64,000 bases of DNA from Litorimonas cladophorae (GTDB lineage: Bacteria; Pseudomonadota; Alphaproteobacteria; Caulobacterales; Maricaulaceae): assembly GCF_014652455.1 (NCBI RefSeq), contig NZ_BMYV01000001.1:1116001-1180000 (forward strand), in the 5' to 3' direction. The notes under the pieces are model-generated. The model made no database searches, was not told the origin of the DNA, and worked only from the letters and a program-made list of their open reading frames with translations. Position 1 is the first letter of the stretch, and each line of letters opens with the position of its first letter. This document shows positions 23,889 through 34,028 of the stretch, piece after piece. The position numbers and the translations under genes were made by a program.

Positions 23889-25979
23889 GTGGAAAACCTT
23901 TTCGGAAATCTCGCATTTGATCCATTGCTTCCAACGCCATGGATCTATGGTCTCGCAATCCTAGTTTTCATTGCGTCTATTGCCGCTGGCGCAGGGCGAT
24001 TGCGCAGTCAATTCACGCGTCTCACAGCTGGACTATTTTTGCTCATCGGCGTTTTAAATCCGCAAGCGTTAGAGGAAGATCGCAAAACGCTACCCGACAC
24101 CGTTATTGTTATCGAAGACCAAAGCGATAGCATGACATTCGGTAATCGAAGTGAAACGCGCGACACTATTTCGGCCGACCTAAAGGCAAAATTCCGCGCC
24201 GACGGACAACTTGATATAATCTCTATATCCGTGCCTCAGAATGACGATGGCACATTGCTGGCCGCTGCACTGACGGATGCACTCGCTGCCGCGCCATCCG
24301 ATCGGTTGGCAGGGGTAGTCGCCCTCACCGATGGGCGCGCGCACGATATCACCGATGCGGTTTCAACCTATCTGCCAGAAGGCGTTCCCTTTCACAGCCT
24401 CATTATTGGCGCAGCAGATGCCCGAGATCGTCGTATCCTTGCAACGAAAGCGCCTAAATTTGGGGTTGTTGGAGAACAAGCAGAATTCGAAATTCTCGTC
24501 GATGATCCGGGCTATGAAGGCCAGCGCGCTCGTATCGAACTGAAACTAAACGGTACCGTAAAAGCGCGTTTTCCAATTACCATCGGGCGAGCGCTCTCTG
24601 TACCGTTAGAAATCGAACGTCGCGGAAGTAACACCGTCGAACTAAATGTGGAAAGTGTTGAGGGCGAACTCACGCTGAATAACAACCTCTTCGTGTCCGA
24701 AATTCAAGGTGTTAGAGACCGCTTGCGCGTTTTGCTTATAACCGGCGAACCTCACAGTGGCGGTCGCGCATGGCGGAACCTTCTGAAATCAGACCCCGCG
24801 CTCGACCTGGTTCAATTCACGATCCTGACGAGCAGTAACAAGTTTAGAAACGCCCGTGAGAATGAGCTTTCGCTAATTCCATTCCCAACACGCCAACTGT
24901 TTGAAGAGCGCCTCGACGAATTTGATCTAATCATTTTTGATCAATATGAGCGACGGTCCATACCTCAACGCGGAGGCCGATCTCGTCCTACCATTCCGCC
25001 GCAATACTATCAAAATATAACACGCTATGTTGAAAATGGTGGCGCACTACTTCTCGCGACAGGTCCTGCTTTTGCGACCCAAGCCAGTCTGTATAGAACG
25101 CCTTTGGTGAATGTTTTACCCTCTCGGCCGACGGGTGAAATTCTTACCGGAGCCTTTAGGCCTGAACTGAATGAGAAGGGCCGCCGACATCCGATAACCG
25201 CAGATTTTGCCGGTACCGAAGATCAATCTTGGGGCCCGTGGTATCGCGCGATCGACAATGACCCTATTAGTGGCGACGTTCTAATGGATGGTCCCGATGG
25301 CGTTCCTTTATTCGTGATTGATAAAGTTCGCGAAGGACGGGTTGCGATGTTGATGAGTGATCAAGCTTGGCTTTGGGCGAAAGGTCACAACGGCGGCGGT
25401 CCCTATCGCGAAATGTTCCGCCGGACAGCCCATTGGTTGATGGGCGAACCTGAATTGGATGCCGACATTTTATCGGCAGTGAGGGATGGAGATGACATTA
25501 TCATCACGCGCCGATCCCTTGATGATGTTGACGCTCCTGTCGATGTGACTGCGCCTGACGGCACCCAAAGTCGCGTCGAGCTGGACCGTGTCGCGCCAGG
25601 GCTCTATCGCGCGACAATTCCGCTTTCAGGACAAGGCGCATATCGTTTGTCGAATGACGGTATCTCCACGATAACGGCGGTCGGTGCTCTCAATCCGAAA
25701 GAATATGCTAATTTGCTGCCAACCCCTGATATTTTGGAGCCGCTTTCCATTGGGACAGGCGGTGGCGTATTTTCCGTCGGGTCAGACCCGTCCACCCTAC
25801 CCGCGATACAGCGACCAAGCTCTGGCAGAGCGACATCGGGCACTGACTGGATTGGACTTGTTGCGCATGACGCCTATACGGTTACACAAAGTCGCCGCAC
25901 ACCTTTGGCTCCCGGACTGTTTCTGTTTGCTTTCTTCTTCGTATTTGTGATTTGGGCTTGGCGTCGCGAAGGGCAGTGA
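23889..25979 (+). CDS. Membrane protein with VWA-like and glutamine amidotransferase-like domains, last gene of the MoxR operon
   Basis: 696 residues from GTG 23889, two bases after the previous stop. Two N-terminal helices (IYGLAILVFIASIAAGAG and LTAGLFLLIGVLNP) are followed by VIVIEDQSDSMTFG, where DQSDS is an intact D-x-S-x-S metal site. The central region resembles class I glutamine amidotransferase-like domains (YYQNITRYVENGGALLLATG) but without a clear catalytic Cys. A single C-terminal helix (LFLFAFFFVFVIWAWR) ends the chain. The whole operon resembles a widespread alphaproteobacterial block linked by family knowledge to envelope stress or complex assembly. No substrate is implied. Confidence 0.88.
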   Translation: MENLFGNLAFDPLLPTPWIYGLAILVFIASIAAGAGRLRSQFTRLTAGLFLLIGVLNPQALEEDRKTLPDTVIVIEDQSDSMTFGNRSETRDTISADLKAKFRADGQLDIISISVPQNDDGTLLAAALTDALAAAPSDRLAGVVALTDGRAHDITDAVSTYLPEGVPFHSLIIGAADARDRRILATKAPKFGVVGEQAEFEILVDDPGYEGQRARIELKLNGTVKARFPITIGRALSVPLEIERRGSNTVELNVESVEGELTLNNNLFVSEIQGVRDRLRVLLITGEPHSGGRAWRNLLKSDPALDLVQFTILTSSNKFRNARENELSLIPFPTRQLFEERLDEFDLIIFDQYERRSIPQRGGRSRPTIPPQYYQNITRYVENGGALLLATGPAFATQASLYRTPLVNVLPSRPTGEILTGAFRPELNEKGRRHPITADFAGTEDQSWGPWYRAIDNDPISGDVLMDGPDGVPLFVIDKVREGRVAMLMSDQAWLWAKGHNGGGPYREMFRRTAHWLMGEPELDADILSAVRDGDDIIITRRSLDDVDAPVDVTAPDGTQSRVELDRVAPGLYRATIPLSGQGAYRLSNDGISTITAVGALNPKEYANLLPTPDILEPLSIGTGGGVFSVGSDPSTLPAIQRPSSGRATSGTDWIGLVAHDAYTVTQSRRTPLAPGLFLFAFFFVFVIWAWRREGQ

Positions 25980-26054
25980 AGCTAAAAATCTTCACCTCTT
26001 ATTCAGGCAACTCGGATTATGTTCCCCAAAGAAAAAGAATTAGGAATCCTAGGA

Positions 26055-26450
26055 ATGCGCAAAACCCCGCTGATTACCGTGATTGCACTCGCAGGCTTTG
26101 CGCTGTCGGGATGCGGCGTCCACAAGGTTGTGACAACTCCTGTTAAAGGGGCCTATCACGCAACTAAATTCGTCGGCAAGACAGCCGTCGGCGGCACCAA
26201 AATGGTCGGAAAAGGCCTCTGGGCAACCGGCAAAGGCGTCTACTATGTAGGATCTGTCCCCGTTAAGATCACAGATGCCGCGTTGGACACAACATCCAAA
26301 GTGCTCACGATCACCACGCAAGCTGTCGATTTGACTGGAAAAGTTGTAACCGTTTCGCGCAATGTAAATGCCGCTCGTCTCGACGCAGAGTTGGCCAGTC
26401 TCAAGACGGCAAAAAATGTACTCTCAGTCTTTGTCGACGTCGCAGCTTAG
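26055..26450 (+). CDS. Small lipoprotein with glycine-lysine repeat motif
   Basis: 131 residues from ATG 26055, which has AGGA upstream; the 36 bases before it are out of the typical signal. The signal peptide MRKTPLITVIALAGFALSGC ends in a clear lipobox (LSGC). The mature part begins with an amphipathic stretch rich in Gly, Lys, Val and aromatic residues (KFVGKTAVGGTKMVGKGLWA, then TGKGVYYVGSVPVK), with a loose period of about eleven, then a Thr/Val-rich helix. Probably an outer-membrane anchored structural protein. No family was recognised. It lies 75 bases after the MoxR operon on the same strand. Confidence 0.75.
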   Translation: MRKTPLITVIALAGFALSGCGVHKVVTTPVKGAYHATKFVGKTAVGGTKMVGKGLWATGKGVYYVGSVPVKITDAALDTTSKVLTITTQAVDLTGKVVTVSRNVNAARLDAELASLKTAKNVLSVFVDVAA

Positions 26451-26479
26451 CGCGCACGGGAACAAACCTTCCTAAATTT

Positions 26480-26507
26480 CCAAAGGGGCTCTGACACGAG
26501 CCTTTGG
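26480..26507 (+). terminator. Hairpin after the small lipoprotein gene, possible terminator
   Basis: CCAAAGG and GGCTC (26480-26491) pair with GAGCC and TTTGG (26498-26507), with one bulged base and a 6-base loop. It lies 30 bases past the stop, but a T-run is missing, so termination may be weak or need Rho. Confidence 0.45.
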
Positions 26508-26554
26508 CAAATCCCCGTTACTGTGTTACACTCTTTTTCGAAAAGGAGTGACCC

Positions 26555-27178
26555 ATGCGTAAATTTCTGACCTGTTTAACAGCCGCGGCCCTACTCGCTA
26601 CACCCGCCTATGCAGAAGCGCGGGGCTTCAAATCGGATATTGGAACAACGATCACGGGACCGCTAAAACTTGAAATTGGCGTTTCAGACGATTTGGCGCA
26701 TCGCGCAAATCATCTTCCCAAACGTTTATCCCACAGAGGGTCCGGGGCCCGCCTCAATGCGGCCTTTGCAAATAATGGGCGTTATGGCGACAAAGCCATC
26801 GAATATTTAATCGAAGATATTCAGGATGAGTTGGTACAGGATTTTTCAAAACGGAACATTTCGCTTTCGGATGACGCGCCGACGCTTCTGAAAGTCACAA
26901 TCGAAATGGCAAAGCCAAACCGGCCAACTTTTGAACAATTAAGCCACGACGTTTCTCTATCTTACCAGAGCTTTGGTATAGGCGGCGCGGAGGTTTCGGT
27001 TGAGATTGTTTCCGCTGGCGGAGACGTTTTAGGCACCGCAAGTTACGACTATTATCCGTCATTAAATGAGAGACCTGGCATGACAGCCGCGACATGGAGT
27101 GATGCAAACCGAGCGTTTTCTCGCTTCTCTAACCGTCTCAGCAAGAAACTTGCAGCGGCTGGTGCTGGTACCACCTAA
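26555..27178 (+). CDS. Secreted protein of unknown function
   Basis: 207 residues. AAAAGGAGTGACCC precedes the ATG. A signal peptide (MRKFLTCLTAAALLATPAYA, then EARG) is followed by a globular domain with IEYLIEDIQDELVQDFSKRN and LLKVTIEMAKPNRPTFEQLS, a pattern seen in periplasmic proteins of a beta-alpha type. No family was recognised. It is convergent with queE: its stop overlaps the queE stop by four bases. Confidence 0.75.
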   Translation: MRKFLTCLTAAALLATPAYAEARGFKSDIGTTITGPLKLEIGVSDDLAHRANHLPKRLSHRGSGARLNAAFANNGRYGDKAIEYLIEDIQDELVQDFSKRNISLSDDAPTLLKVTIEMAKPNRPTFEQLSHDVSLSYQSFGIGGAEVSVEIVSAGGDVLGTASYDYYPSLNERPGMTAATWSDANRAFSRFSNRLSKKLAAAGAGTT

Positions 27179-27828
27179 GGCACGCCAATCGTCTTGTGCG
27201 TTTGGATTGATAAACGCCAGATTGGATTTTCTAAACAATATTGAAAGGCGGCGTCGGTATGCGTCGCCTTTTTTTCTGCGCCGAGATAGCTGTCGTCACG
27301 AGGTTGGAGACAAAAGTTAGCGAAATCTAAGTGCGTAAAATCAGATGGAATGTTCTCGTCCTGAGGAAAAACGAGTTTCAATTCATCGCCAGATGTTTGG
27401 ACAAGTTCTGCATTTGCTTTTGGGGAAACACAAAGCCAATCAATGCCTTCGGGCGCTGCAATTGTTCCATTCGTCTCTACAGCAATTTTAAACCCACAGC
27501 AGTGGATAGCCTTGATCAGTGCCTGATCAAGCTGCAACAGAGGTTCTCCACCCGTACAGACAACCCAAGGCTCTCCGACCAAATCGCCCTGGCCTTGCCA
27601 CAGCGAGCGGACTTTTTCTGACAATTCTGCGGCGGTATATTTCCCGCCGCTTAGGCCGTCCGTTTTGACAAAATCTGTATCGCAGAATTTACAGACAGCG
27701 GTCGCGCGATCACGCTCCAAACCACTCCACAAGTTACAGCCGGCAAATCGGAGAAATACGGATACAGTTCCAGCCCGGACTCCCTCGCCTTGGACGGTCA
27801 AAAAGATTTCTTTGACTGAATAGGTCAT
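27175..27828 (-). CDS. queE: 7-carboxy-7-deazaguanine synthase (QueE), radical SAM
   Basis: Radical SAM enzyme of queuosine synthesis that turns 6-carboxy-tetrahydropterin into 7-carboxy-7-deazaguanine. 217 residues. The start [16 protein letters not shown] is a QueE signature. The iron-sulphur cysteines are C31, C46 and C49, a C-x14-C-x2-C spacing known for QueE variants, in place of the common C-x3-C-x2-C. The SAM motif is CTGGEPLLQ. The ATG overlaps the queC stop by 4 bases. queD and queF are not in the window. Confidence 0.95.
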   Translation of the reverse strand: MTYSVKEIFLTVQGEGVRAGTVSVFLRFAGCNLWSGLERDRATAVCKFCDTDFVKTDGLSGGKYTAAELSEKVRSLWQGQGDLVGEPWVVCTGGEPLLQLDQALIKAIHCCGFKIAVETNGTIAAPEGIDWLCVSPKANAELVQTSGDELKLVFPQDENIPSDFTHLDFANFCLQPRDDSYLGAEKKATHTDAAFQYCLENPIWRLSIQTHKTIGVP

Positions 27829-28535
27829 GGTGCACCGTCCGCATATTCAGCCCAACCCCGCGCCCGCAATTCGCAAGCTGGGCATTCGCCGCATCCGTAA
27901 CCCCAAGCGTGCAGATCGCTATGGACACCTGTATAGCAAGTATGACTCTTGGTTCGGACGATCTCGACCAAGGCATCTCCACCCAGTTGCGCGGCAAGGT
28001 CCCACGCACCTGCCTTTGACAAATGCATGAGCGGCGTATGAAGCGTAAACTCGCGCTCCAGTCCCAGCGATATCGCGCGCATCTGTGTATCTAAAGTTTC
28101 TTTGCGACAGTCCGGATAGCCCGAGAAGTCAGCCTCACACATCCCAGCCACAAGATCGGAGAAACCACGTCGCCACCCTAAGGCCGCAGCATAGTTGAGA
28201 AAAATCAAATTGCGGCCAGGAACAAAGGTTGTCGGCAGTCCATTTCCATGCACGCCGATTTCAACAGCTCGCGTGAGGGAAGTTTCGCTGATTTGTCCCA
28301 GACCGGCTAGATTTATAATGTGGTCCTCACCGAGACGGTCTGCCCAACCTGGGAATTCCTCACGCACCGCAACTCGCACTTCCAATCGGCATCGCATCTC
28401 AACGTCGTGACGCTGTCCGTAGTTGAAACCAATCGTTTCTACGCGATCAAATTTTTCTAACGCCCACGCCAAACAGGTTGCCGAGTCTTGTCCGCCAGAA
28501 AAGAGTATGCCCGCTGTTTGTGAATTCGTCTGCAT
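27825..28535 (-). CDS. queC: 7-cyano-7-deazaguanine synthase (QueC)
   Basis: ATP-dependent ligase that makes preQ0 from the QueE product and ammonia. 236 residues from ATG 28535; an ATG at 28547 is also possible, while the TTG at 28571 is unlikely. The PP-loop is SGGQDS at 13-18. The zinc cysteines are at the C-terminus ([20 protein letters not shown], then AC). First gene of the queC-queE pair. No preQ1 riboswitch was recognised in the 90 bases upstream. Confidence 0.95.
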   Translation of the reverse strand: MQTNSQTAGILFSGGQDSATCLAWALEKFDRVETIGFNYGQRHDVEMRCRLEVRVAVREEFPGWADRLGEDHIINLAGLGQISETSLTRAVEIGVHGNGLPTTFVPGRNLIFLNYAAALGWRRGFSDLVAGMCEADFSGYPDCRKETLDTQMRAISLGLEREFTLHTPLMHLSKAGAWDLAAQLGGDALVEIVRTKSHTCYTGVHSDLHAWGYGCGECPACELRARGWAEYADGAP

Positions 28536-28639
28536 AGGCGGGCACATAGCGGATTGTCGTTTCAGGGCCAAGCAGAACGATCACGAAAGAAACAGAAGCC
28601 CATTATTGCGAACGGCATGACGATTGCAGCGTGATCCAC

Positions 28640-29164
28640 ATGAAGAATCGTAACAAAGCTTTAACCATGCTGAATGGTAAAAAACGATATATCATGATGG
28701 CGGTAGTTTGCGCGGAACTTGCCAGCTTACCCGCAGCAGCTCAGATCGTGAATCGTGTTGTCTTCGACGTGCGGCCAATCGTAACTGCTGTAGAAATTCC
28801 AACCTCCGAGCCGGGGCTTTCGAGATTCCTCGTCGCGTCAAACTCAGGGTTCGGGGTGGAAGCCAAAGGGGTAATTGGTGACGTAGACATCTCGGTTCAC
28901 CGCAGTGGCACCATCAGTGGTGCCGCGCGGTTTGGAGAGGCGGCTCAAATTCCCGGCGGACAATCGGTATGCAGCCAGACAACGGGATTCCCCTCGCCTA
29001 TTTATATCGCTGATAAGAAAACGGCCGCCCGCGAAGGTACACCTGTGGAACAAGCCGTAGTGTTTGAGTTTCGTTATGCGCCAGAAGCGCGTCCAGACTT
29101 TGACTTTAAGGCGGGCGTCGACTCCGTCAGCGCACCAGCCAGCTGCATTGAGGGAACAAGTTAG
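28640..29164 (+). CDS. Secreted protein of unknown function
   Basis: 174 residues from ATG 28640; a GTG three codons upstream and an ATG at 28667 are alternatives. A basic N-terminus leads into a hydrophobic stretch ([19 protein letters not shown]), a likely signal peptide. The mature part is beta-rich with two cysteines (SVCSQTT and ASCIEG) that may pair. No family recognised. Its stop overlaps the convergent recQ stop by four bases, and it is divergent from queC. Confidence 0.7.
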   Translation: MKNRNKALTMLNGKKRYIMMAVVCAELASLPAAAQIVNRVVFDVRPIVTAVEIPTSEPGLSRFLVASNSGFGVEAKGVIGDVDISVHRSGTISGAARFGEAAQIPGGQSVCSQTTGFPSPIYIADKKTAAREGTPVEQAVVFEFRYAPEARPDFDFKAGVDSVSAPASCIEGTS

Positions 29165-30954
29165 CCTGCAATCTCAGATAAGAACGCTTCACCGAAACGT
29201 TCATATTTACTCGGTCCAACACCACTTACCGCTAACATCTCCTCCTGCGTCTTAGGTTTGCGCTCCACCATATCGATTAATGTTGCATCTGAAAAAACGA
29301 CAAAAGCTGGTTTGCCAAGCTCCCGCGCAAAATCCATGCGCAGCGCCTTTAATCGAGACAGTAATTCGCTATCGCCTGAACCTAAATCACTTTGATATCG
29401 GTCAGCCGCGCGGATAACTTTTTTACCGCCGGACCGCTTAACTGTCGGATCCTTGCACAGAAATAACTCTCCCGCCTCCAACACGGCTCGGGCCTTAGGC
29501 AGCAGCTCTAACCGACCGTAGGCCTCCATATTTACGTTGAGATATCGTAAGGCGACGGCTTGCCGCAGAAGACCCTGAAACCATGGTTTAGGCTGTTTCG
29601 CTTGTCCAAACGCGGGCAGGTCCTGATGTCCAAATTGTAAAATGCGATCGGTCTCGTCTCCTCTGGCGACGGATATCACGTGACCCGCACCAAAACGCTG
29701 TCCCGTCTGTTCTACCGCGCCGAATAGAGCCTTCGCGGCATCAGTGGCGTCGATAAGCACTGGCGGATTTTCACACACATCGCAGTTTCCGCAAGGTTCA
29801 GACGTTTCACCAAAATAGGACATTAGAATTTGGCGGCGGCATTTCGCAGCTTCGCAATACCCCAACAGGGCGTCGAGCCTACGGTATTCGAGCGTCTGAT
29901 GCTCGGCAGCGGAGCCTCCATCAGCAATAAATTGTCGCCGCATTCGAATGTCATCTAACGCGAAAATCATTCCTGTTTCGGACGGGGCGCCGTCACGCCC
30001 TGCTCGGCCAATTTCTTGGTAATAGGCCTCAAGTGAGCTTGGCAAATTCAGGTGATAAACAAAACGTACATTCGACTTATCAATACCCATCCCAAAAGCG
30101 ATTGTCGCGACAATGACGACGGCAGGTTCGGCTAGAAATCGCTCCTGATTCTCAAACCGATCTTCGGATGACAGGCCCGCATGATAGGGCAAAGCGTTAT
30201 AGCCTTTCTCGCGAAGTATCTGGGCGTACTTCTCTGTGTTTTTTCGTGACAGGCAGTAAACGATCCCACACGCGCCGCGCTGGTTTTCCATCCAGTCTAG
30301 GAGTTGATTGGTTCGGTTCGACAGCGGTGCGACTGTCAGGCTTAAATTTGGACGATCGAACCCGTGAACAATAATTTCGCCCTGGCCCCCGAAAAGTTGG
30401 TCAGCAATATCCTTACGTGTCGCCTCATCTGCCGTCGCCGTAAAAGCGGCGACACGGGCATTCGGGAATAAGTCTTTCAATTGGCTAAGCTCGGCATATT
30501 CAGGGCGAAAGGCAGGGCCCCATTTCGATACACAATGGGCTTCATCGACAACAAAAAGAGCGGGGTTGAGGGCACGCATGGCAGATAACATACGAGGCTG
30601 CATCAACCGCTCTGGAGAGAGATAGAGCAATTTCGTACGACCGTTAGCAATCTCTTTCCATTGCGCGACATTTTCTTCTCGAGATTGGCCCGAATGAATG
30701 GAGGCAACGGAGACGCCATTCGCGCGCAAACCCGCCGCTTGGTTGTCCATTAAAGCCACGAGCGGCGAGATAACCACGGTCGGCCCCTCGAACAATTGAC
30801 TTGGCACTTGATAGCAGATGGATTTGCCCGCGCCTGTCGGCATCACAGCCAGCACATTTTTCCCGCTTAGGATATGATCGACAATGTCAGCTTGACCGGG
30901 ACGAAAAGCATTGTGTCCAAATTGGTTTGATAAGATGTCTAGCGGGGTCGGCAT
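29161..30954 (-). CDS. recQ: ATP-dependent DNA helicase RecQ
   Basis: 3'-to-5' helicase in recombination and replication-fork repair. 597 residues. Walker A is MPTGAGKS (38-45) and the DEAH box is at 137-140 ([12 protein letters not shown]). Motif VI is EIGRAGRDG. The zinc subdomain shows the cysteines of [12 protein letters not shown] and CGNCDVC (about 377-400), then an RQC winged helix. The C-terminal HRDC domain is visible as [20 protein letters not shown], about 520 onward. The domain order is complete. Confidence 0.97.
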   Translation of the reverse strand: MPTPLDILSNQFGHNAFRPGQADIVDHILSGKNVLAVMPTGAGKSICYQVPSQLFEGPTVVISPLVALMDNQAAGLRANGVSVASIHSGQSREENVAQWKEIANGRTKLLYLSPERLMQPRMLSAMRALNPALFVVDEAHCVSKWGPAFRPEYAELSQLKDLFPNARVAAFTATADEATRKDIADQLFGGQGEIIVHGFDRPNLSLTVAPLSNRTNQLLDWMENQRGACGIVYCLSRKNTEKYAQILREKGYNALPYHAGLSSEDRFENQERFLAEPAVVIVATIAFGMGIDKSNVRFVYHLNLPSSLEAYYQEIGRAGRDGAPSETGMIFALDDIRMRRQFIADGGSAAEHQTLEYRRLDALLGYCEAAKCRRQILMSYFGETSEPCGNCDVCENPPVLIDATDAAKALFGAVEQTGQRFGAGHVISVARGDETDRILQFGHQDLPAFGQAKQPKPWFQGLLRQAVALRYLNVNMEAYGRLELLPKARAVLEAGELFLCKDPTVKRSGGKKVIRAADRYQSDLGSGDSELLSRLKALRMDFARELGKPAFVVFSDATLIDMVERKPKTQEEMLAVSGVGPSKYERFGEAFLSEIAG

Positions 30955-31055
30955 AAACTGCGTGTGGCGCGGTTTGGCAGAGGGTGCAAGTCACTCCGCA
31001 CACGGCACAATGACCCTTTTACACTTGATCAACAAAGTGCGATAGCGCGCGTGAT

Positions 31056-32936
31056 ATGGCAAATTCTACAACAGACCCATCCCGCAGTTCTGGCGCAGCT
31101 TTCATCGCAAAGATTGACCAAGATAAAGCAAGCCGAAGCAAAGCTCGTTCGTTACGGCCACTGGCAAAATTGTGGCCGTTTATAAGTCACTATCCCGGTC
31201 AGCTTTCAGCGTTCTTGTTATTTCTTATCTTGTCCGCACTTGGCAGTTTGATGATGCCGTGGATTTTTAAGTTGATTATCGATTGTGGATTTGGCGACGG
31301 TGATTCCACCATAAGAATTTGCGGATACATTTCCGCTGATGCGGGGGGCTCGCTCAACCGTTACTTTGTTTTCGCGGGACTATTTGCAATTTTGTTCTCT
31401 TTGGCGGGCGCTCTCCGCTTTTTCTTCATTACGCGATTGGGCCAACGCGTCATCGCCGATGTGCGAAAAGCCGTTTTTGATCGACTAACTTTCTTATCCC
31501 CCACATACTTTGAAAGAGTGCGAACAGGTGAAGTTCTTTCGCGACTAACGACAGACACCACCCTTGTCGAAACAGTTATTACTGGATCCGTCAGTTTCGC
31601 GCTGCGCTCCATTGCGCAAATCATTGGCGCCTTGATCATGATGTTTTTCTTGTCATGGAAACTCGCTTTGATGGTGCTCGCAATCGCACCCGCAATGATT
31701 TTGCCGCTTGTATTAACGGGCAAGAAGATCAAGAAACATTCAAAAGAAAGCCAGGACCACCTCGCAGGCGCTTCCGCACGCGCAGGTGAAGCCCTCGGCA
31801 GCATCCAAACGGTTCAAGCCTACACGCAGGGGGCGTTCGAACGTCGAGAATTTGGCGCAGAAATCGAGGCCAGCTTCAACTCCCAACGCAAGCGTGTCAC
31901 TGTCCAGTCGGCGCTCACAGCGCTCATGATGACGATTGCCCTGCTCGGTATTATTGGAATTTTGAATTACGGGGCTTGGTTGGTTTTAAATGGTCGAATG
32001 ACAGCAGGCGACATAGGGGCATTTGTTCTTTTAGCCTTTCTGGCAATTGCCGGAGCGAGCTCGCTTACGGAGACTTTTACAAATTTGCTAAGAGCTGCGG
32101 GTGCAGCTGATCGGTTAGTAGAAATTTTAGACGAGAAGCCGCTTATCAAAGCACCAGAGTCTCCGGTTTCGTTGACCAATGTCACTGGAAATTTATCGTT
32201 CCAGAATGTGGATTTCAGTTATCCAACACGCCCAGACTTACCAGCGCTGACGTCTTTGAACTTGGACATTAAACCTGGCGAAACGATCGCAATCGTCGGA
32301 CCGAGTGGCGCAGGTAAATCGACCATTTTCCAACTGCTATTGCGCTTTTATGATGTGCAAAACGGGTCAGTTCGCTTGGACGATATTGATGTCAGAAACT
32401 TTGATCCAGAGAGCTTGCGCTCGCATATTGCTGTGGTTCAACAAAGCGCTCCGCTTTTCTCTGGTACGGCCTATGAGAACATCAGCTACGGACGAATAGG
32501 TGCGACGCGCGATGACGTGGAAAAGGCTGCGCGGGCCGCTTACGCACATGACTTTATTGTCGCATTACCAGACGGCTATGAAACGGACCTTGGAGAACAA
32601 GGTACGATGCTATCCGGTGGACAACGTCAACGTATCGCAATTGCTCGCGCTGTTTTGCGGGATGCACCAATTCTCTTGCTAGATGAAGCGACGTCAGCGC
32701 TCGATTCTGAATCAGAACAGGCCGTCCAGAAAGCTTTTGAAACAGCATCCAAAGATCGAACAACTTTGGTCATTGCCCATCGTCTCTCCACTGTTCTGAA
32801 CGCTGACCGAATTGTCGTCCTAGAAGACGGCCAAGTCGTAGAAGTCGGAAACCACGCTGAACTTAAAGCTAAAAACGGTCTCTATGCGAGACTCGCGAAC
32901 ATTCAATTTGAGCAGGGCTCAGGATTAACCGACTGA
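31056..32936 (+). CDS. ABC exporter half-transporter with fused membrane and ATPase domains (MsbA-like)
   Basis: 626 residues. The first about 345 residues form a six-helix exporter domain (LSAFLLFLILSALGSLMMPW, FAGLFAILFSLAGALRFFF). The ATPase part shows Walker A GPSGAGKST (about 415-423), the signature LSGGQRQR (about 518-525), Walker B ILLLDEATSALD (about 539-550) and the switch His in VIAHRL. It should work as a homodimer. Family knowledge suggests a lipid or hydrophobic-molecule exporter, but the substrate is not decided by sequence. It is divergent from recQ and convergent with the gluconolactonase gene. Confidence 0.93.
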   Translation: MANSTTDPSRSSGAAFIAKIDQDKASRSKARSLRPLAKLWPFISHYPGQLSAFLLFLILSALGSLMMPWIFKLIIDCGFGDGDSTIRICGYISADAGGSLNRYFVFAGLFAILFSLAGALRFFFITRLGQRVIADVRKAVFDRLTFLSPTYFERVRTGEVLSRLTTDTTLVETVITGSVSFALRSIAQIIGALIMMFFLSWKLALMVLAIAPAMILPLVLTGKKIKKHSKESQDHLAGASARAGEALGSIQTVQAYTQGAFERREFGAEIEASFNSQRKRVTVQSALTALMMTIALLGIIGILNYGAWLVLNGRMTAGDIGAFVLLAFLAIAGASSLTETFTNLLRAAGAADRLVEILDEKPLIKAPESPVSLTNVTGNLSFQNVDFSYPTRPDLPALTSLNLDIKPGETIAIVGPSGAGKSTIFQLLLRFYDVQNGSVRLDDIDVRNFDPESLRSHIAVVQQSAPLFSGTAYENISYGRIGATRDDVEKAARAAYAHDFIVALPDGYETDLGEQGTMLSGGQRQRIAIARAVLRDAPILLLDEATSALDSESEQAVQKAFETASKDRTTLVIAHRLSTVLNADRIVVLEDGQVVEVGNHAELKAKNGLYARLANIQFEQGSGLTD

Positions 32937-32983
32937 CCTGGAGCCCTTCTGAGCTGATAGTCCGCATGGAAAGCACGGCGCGT

Positions 32984-34018
32984 TTAAAATCCGTGACCTT
33001 TAATGTTGGTACGGGTTCGCGCCAAATTTTTGTGAGATGTCATGTACAGGTCGCGGCCATCTGCGCCGCCAAACGTCACATTCGCAATCGATGACCCTGT
33101 CGAAATAACGCCCAGTTTTTCGCCTGTTGGAGATAACAACCAGACACCACCAGGCCCCGTGGCGAAAATAGTGCCGTCTGCGGCCATTGCCATGCCGTCT
33201 GGGTTTCCTCTCAATCCAGCAGCTAGCTCTTCAAAGGCTTCGGCGATGACCCTTGGATTTGAGACCCCGCCGCCCACACCAACATCATAGGCCGTCCAGT
33301 TCGCTGTCGCTGGATCAGAATTCGCAACATAAAGCGTTCTTTCATCTGGAGATAAAATGACGCCATTTGGACGCGCCAGACTGTCATCGATAAGCTGAAG
33401 GCTTCCATTTGGATACAATGCAAACACACCATTAAAATTGAGTTCTTTGGCCGCATCGCTATCTTGCCCCTTCAACCCATAAGGCGGGTCCGTAAAAAAG
33501 ATTATGCCTGAGCTATGCAAAGCGGCATCATTGGGGCTGTTTAATCGCTTCCCCTGAAAATTATCGGCTAAGACCGTACGGTCTTTCGTCGTTATGTTTT
33601 GACGCCACAATGTCCGATTTCCATGATCTGGTACGATTAAGGTGTCCGTATCTAACAAGATCAGACCATTCGCACCCGGACTAGATGTGTACTCGGGTAG
33701 AGGCGGCGTCGCGCCGGAGGGGGACATATAAGTCGTCAGCCCCTCCCCGTCTTTATACTTCCAAATCGTGTTTCCAGGAACATCTGTGAAAAGAACAGCC
33801 TCCAGTTTTTCTACCCAAACAGGGCCTTCAGACCAGCCAAAATTCCCGCCTAAATTTTCTATTTGGGCAGAGGATTGAATGAGATCAGGACGCGATGATT
33901 CAACATACCCCAAGGTTTCAATCTGAGTGTCAAGAACAGTAGTGGGAGTGGAGGGGGCGCTATTACAGGCCATCAAAAGCGTCGCGACACATGTCATGGT
34001 CGTGGTCAATCTAAGCAT
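32984..34018 (-). CDS. SMP-30/gluconolactonase-type lipoprotein
   Basis: 344 residues from ATG 34018 (AAGGTG upstream); the longer reading starts in glk. The signal peptide MLRLTTTMTCVATLLMAC ends in a lipobox. The beta-propeller pattern is typical of the SMP-30/gluconolaconase/LRE-like family: GWSEGPVWVEKLEAVLFTDV, then LNSPNDAALHSSGIIFFTDP and DGMAMAADGTIFATG. These enzymes open sugar lactones such as glucono-1,5-lactone with a divalent metal. As the last gene of the zwf operon it may hydrolyse lactone in the periplasm or at the outer membrane. It is 10 bases from the glk stop. Confidence 0.9.
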   Translation of the reverse strand: MLRLTTTMTCVATLLMACNSAPSTPTTVLDTQIETLGYVESSRPDLIQSSAQIENLGGNFGWSEGPVWVEKLEAVLFTDVPGNTIWKYKDGEGLTTYMSPSGATPPLPEYTSSPGANGLILLDTDTLIVPDHGNRTLWRQNITTKDRTVLADNFQGKRLNSPNDAALHSSGIIFFTDPPYGLKGQDSDAAKELNFNGVFALYPNGSLQLIDDSLARPNGVILSPDERTLYVANSDPATANWTAYDVGVGGGVSNPRVIAEAFEELAAGLRGNPDGMAMAADGTIFATGPGGVWLLSPTGEKLGVISTGSSIANVTFGGADGRDLYMTSHKNLARTRTNIKGHGF

Positions 34019-34028
34019 AGCAACACCT

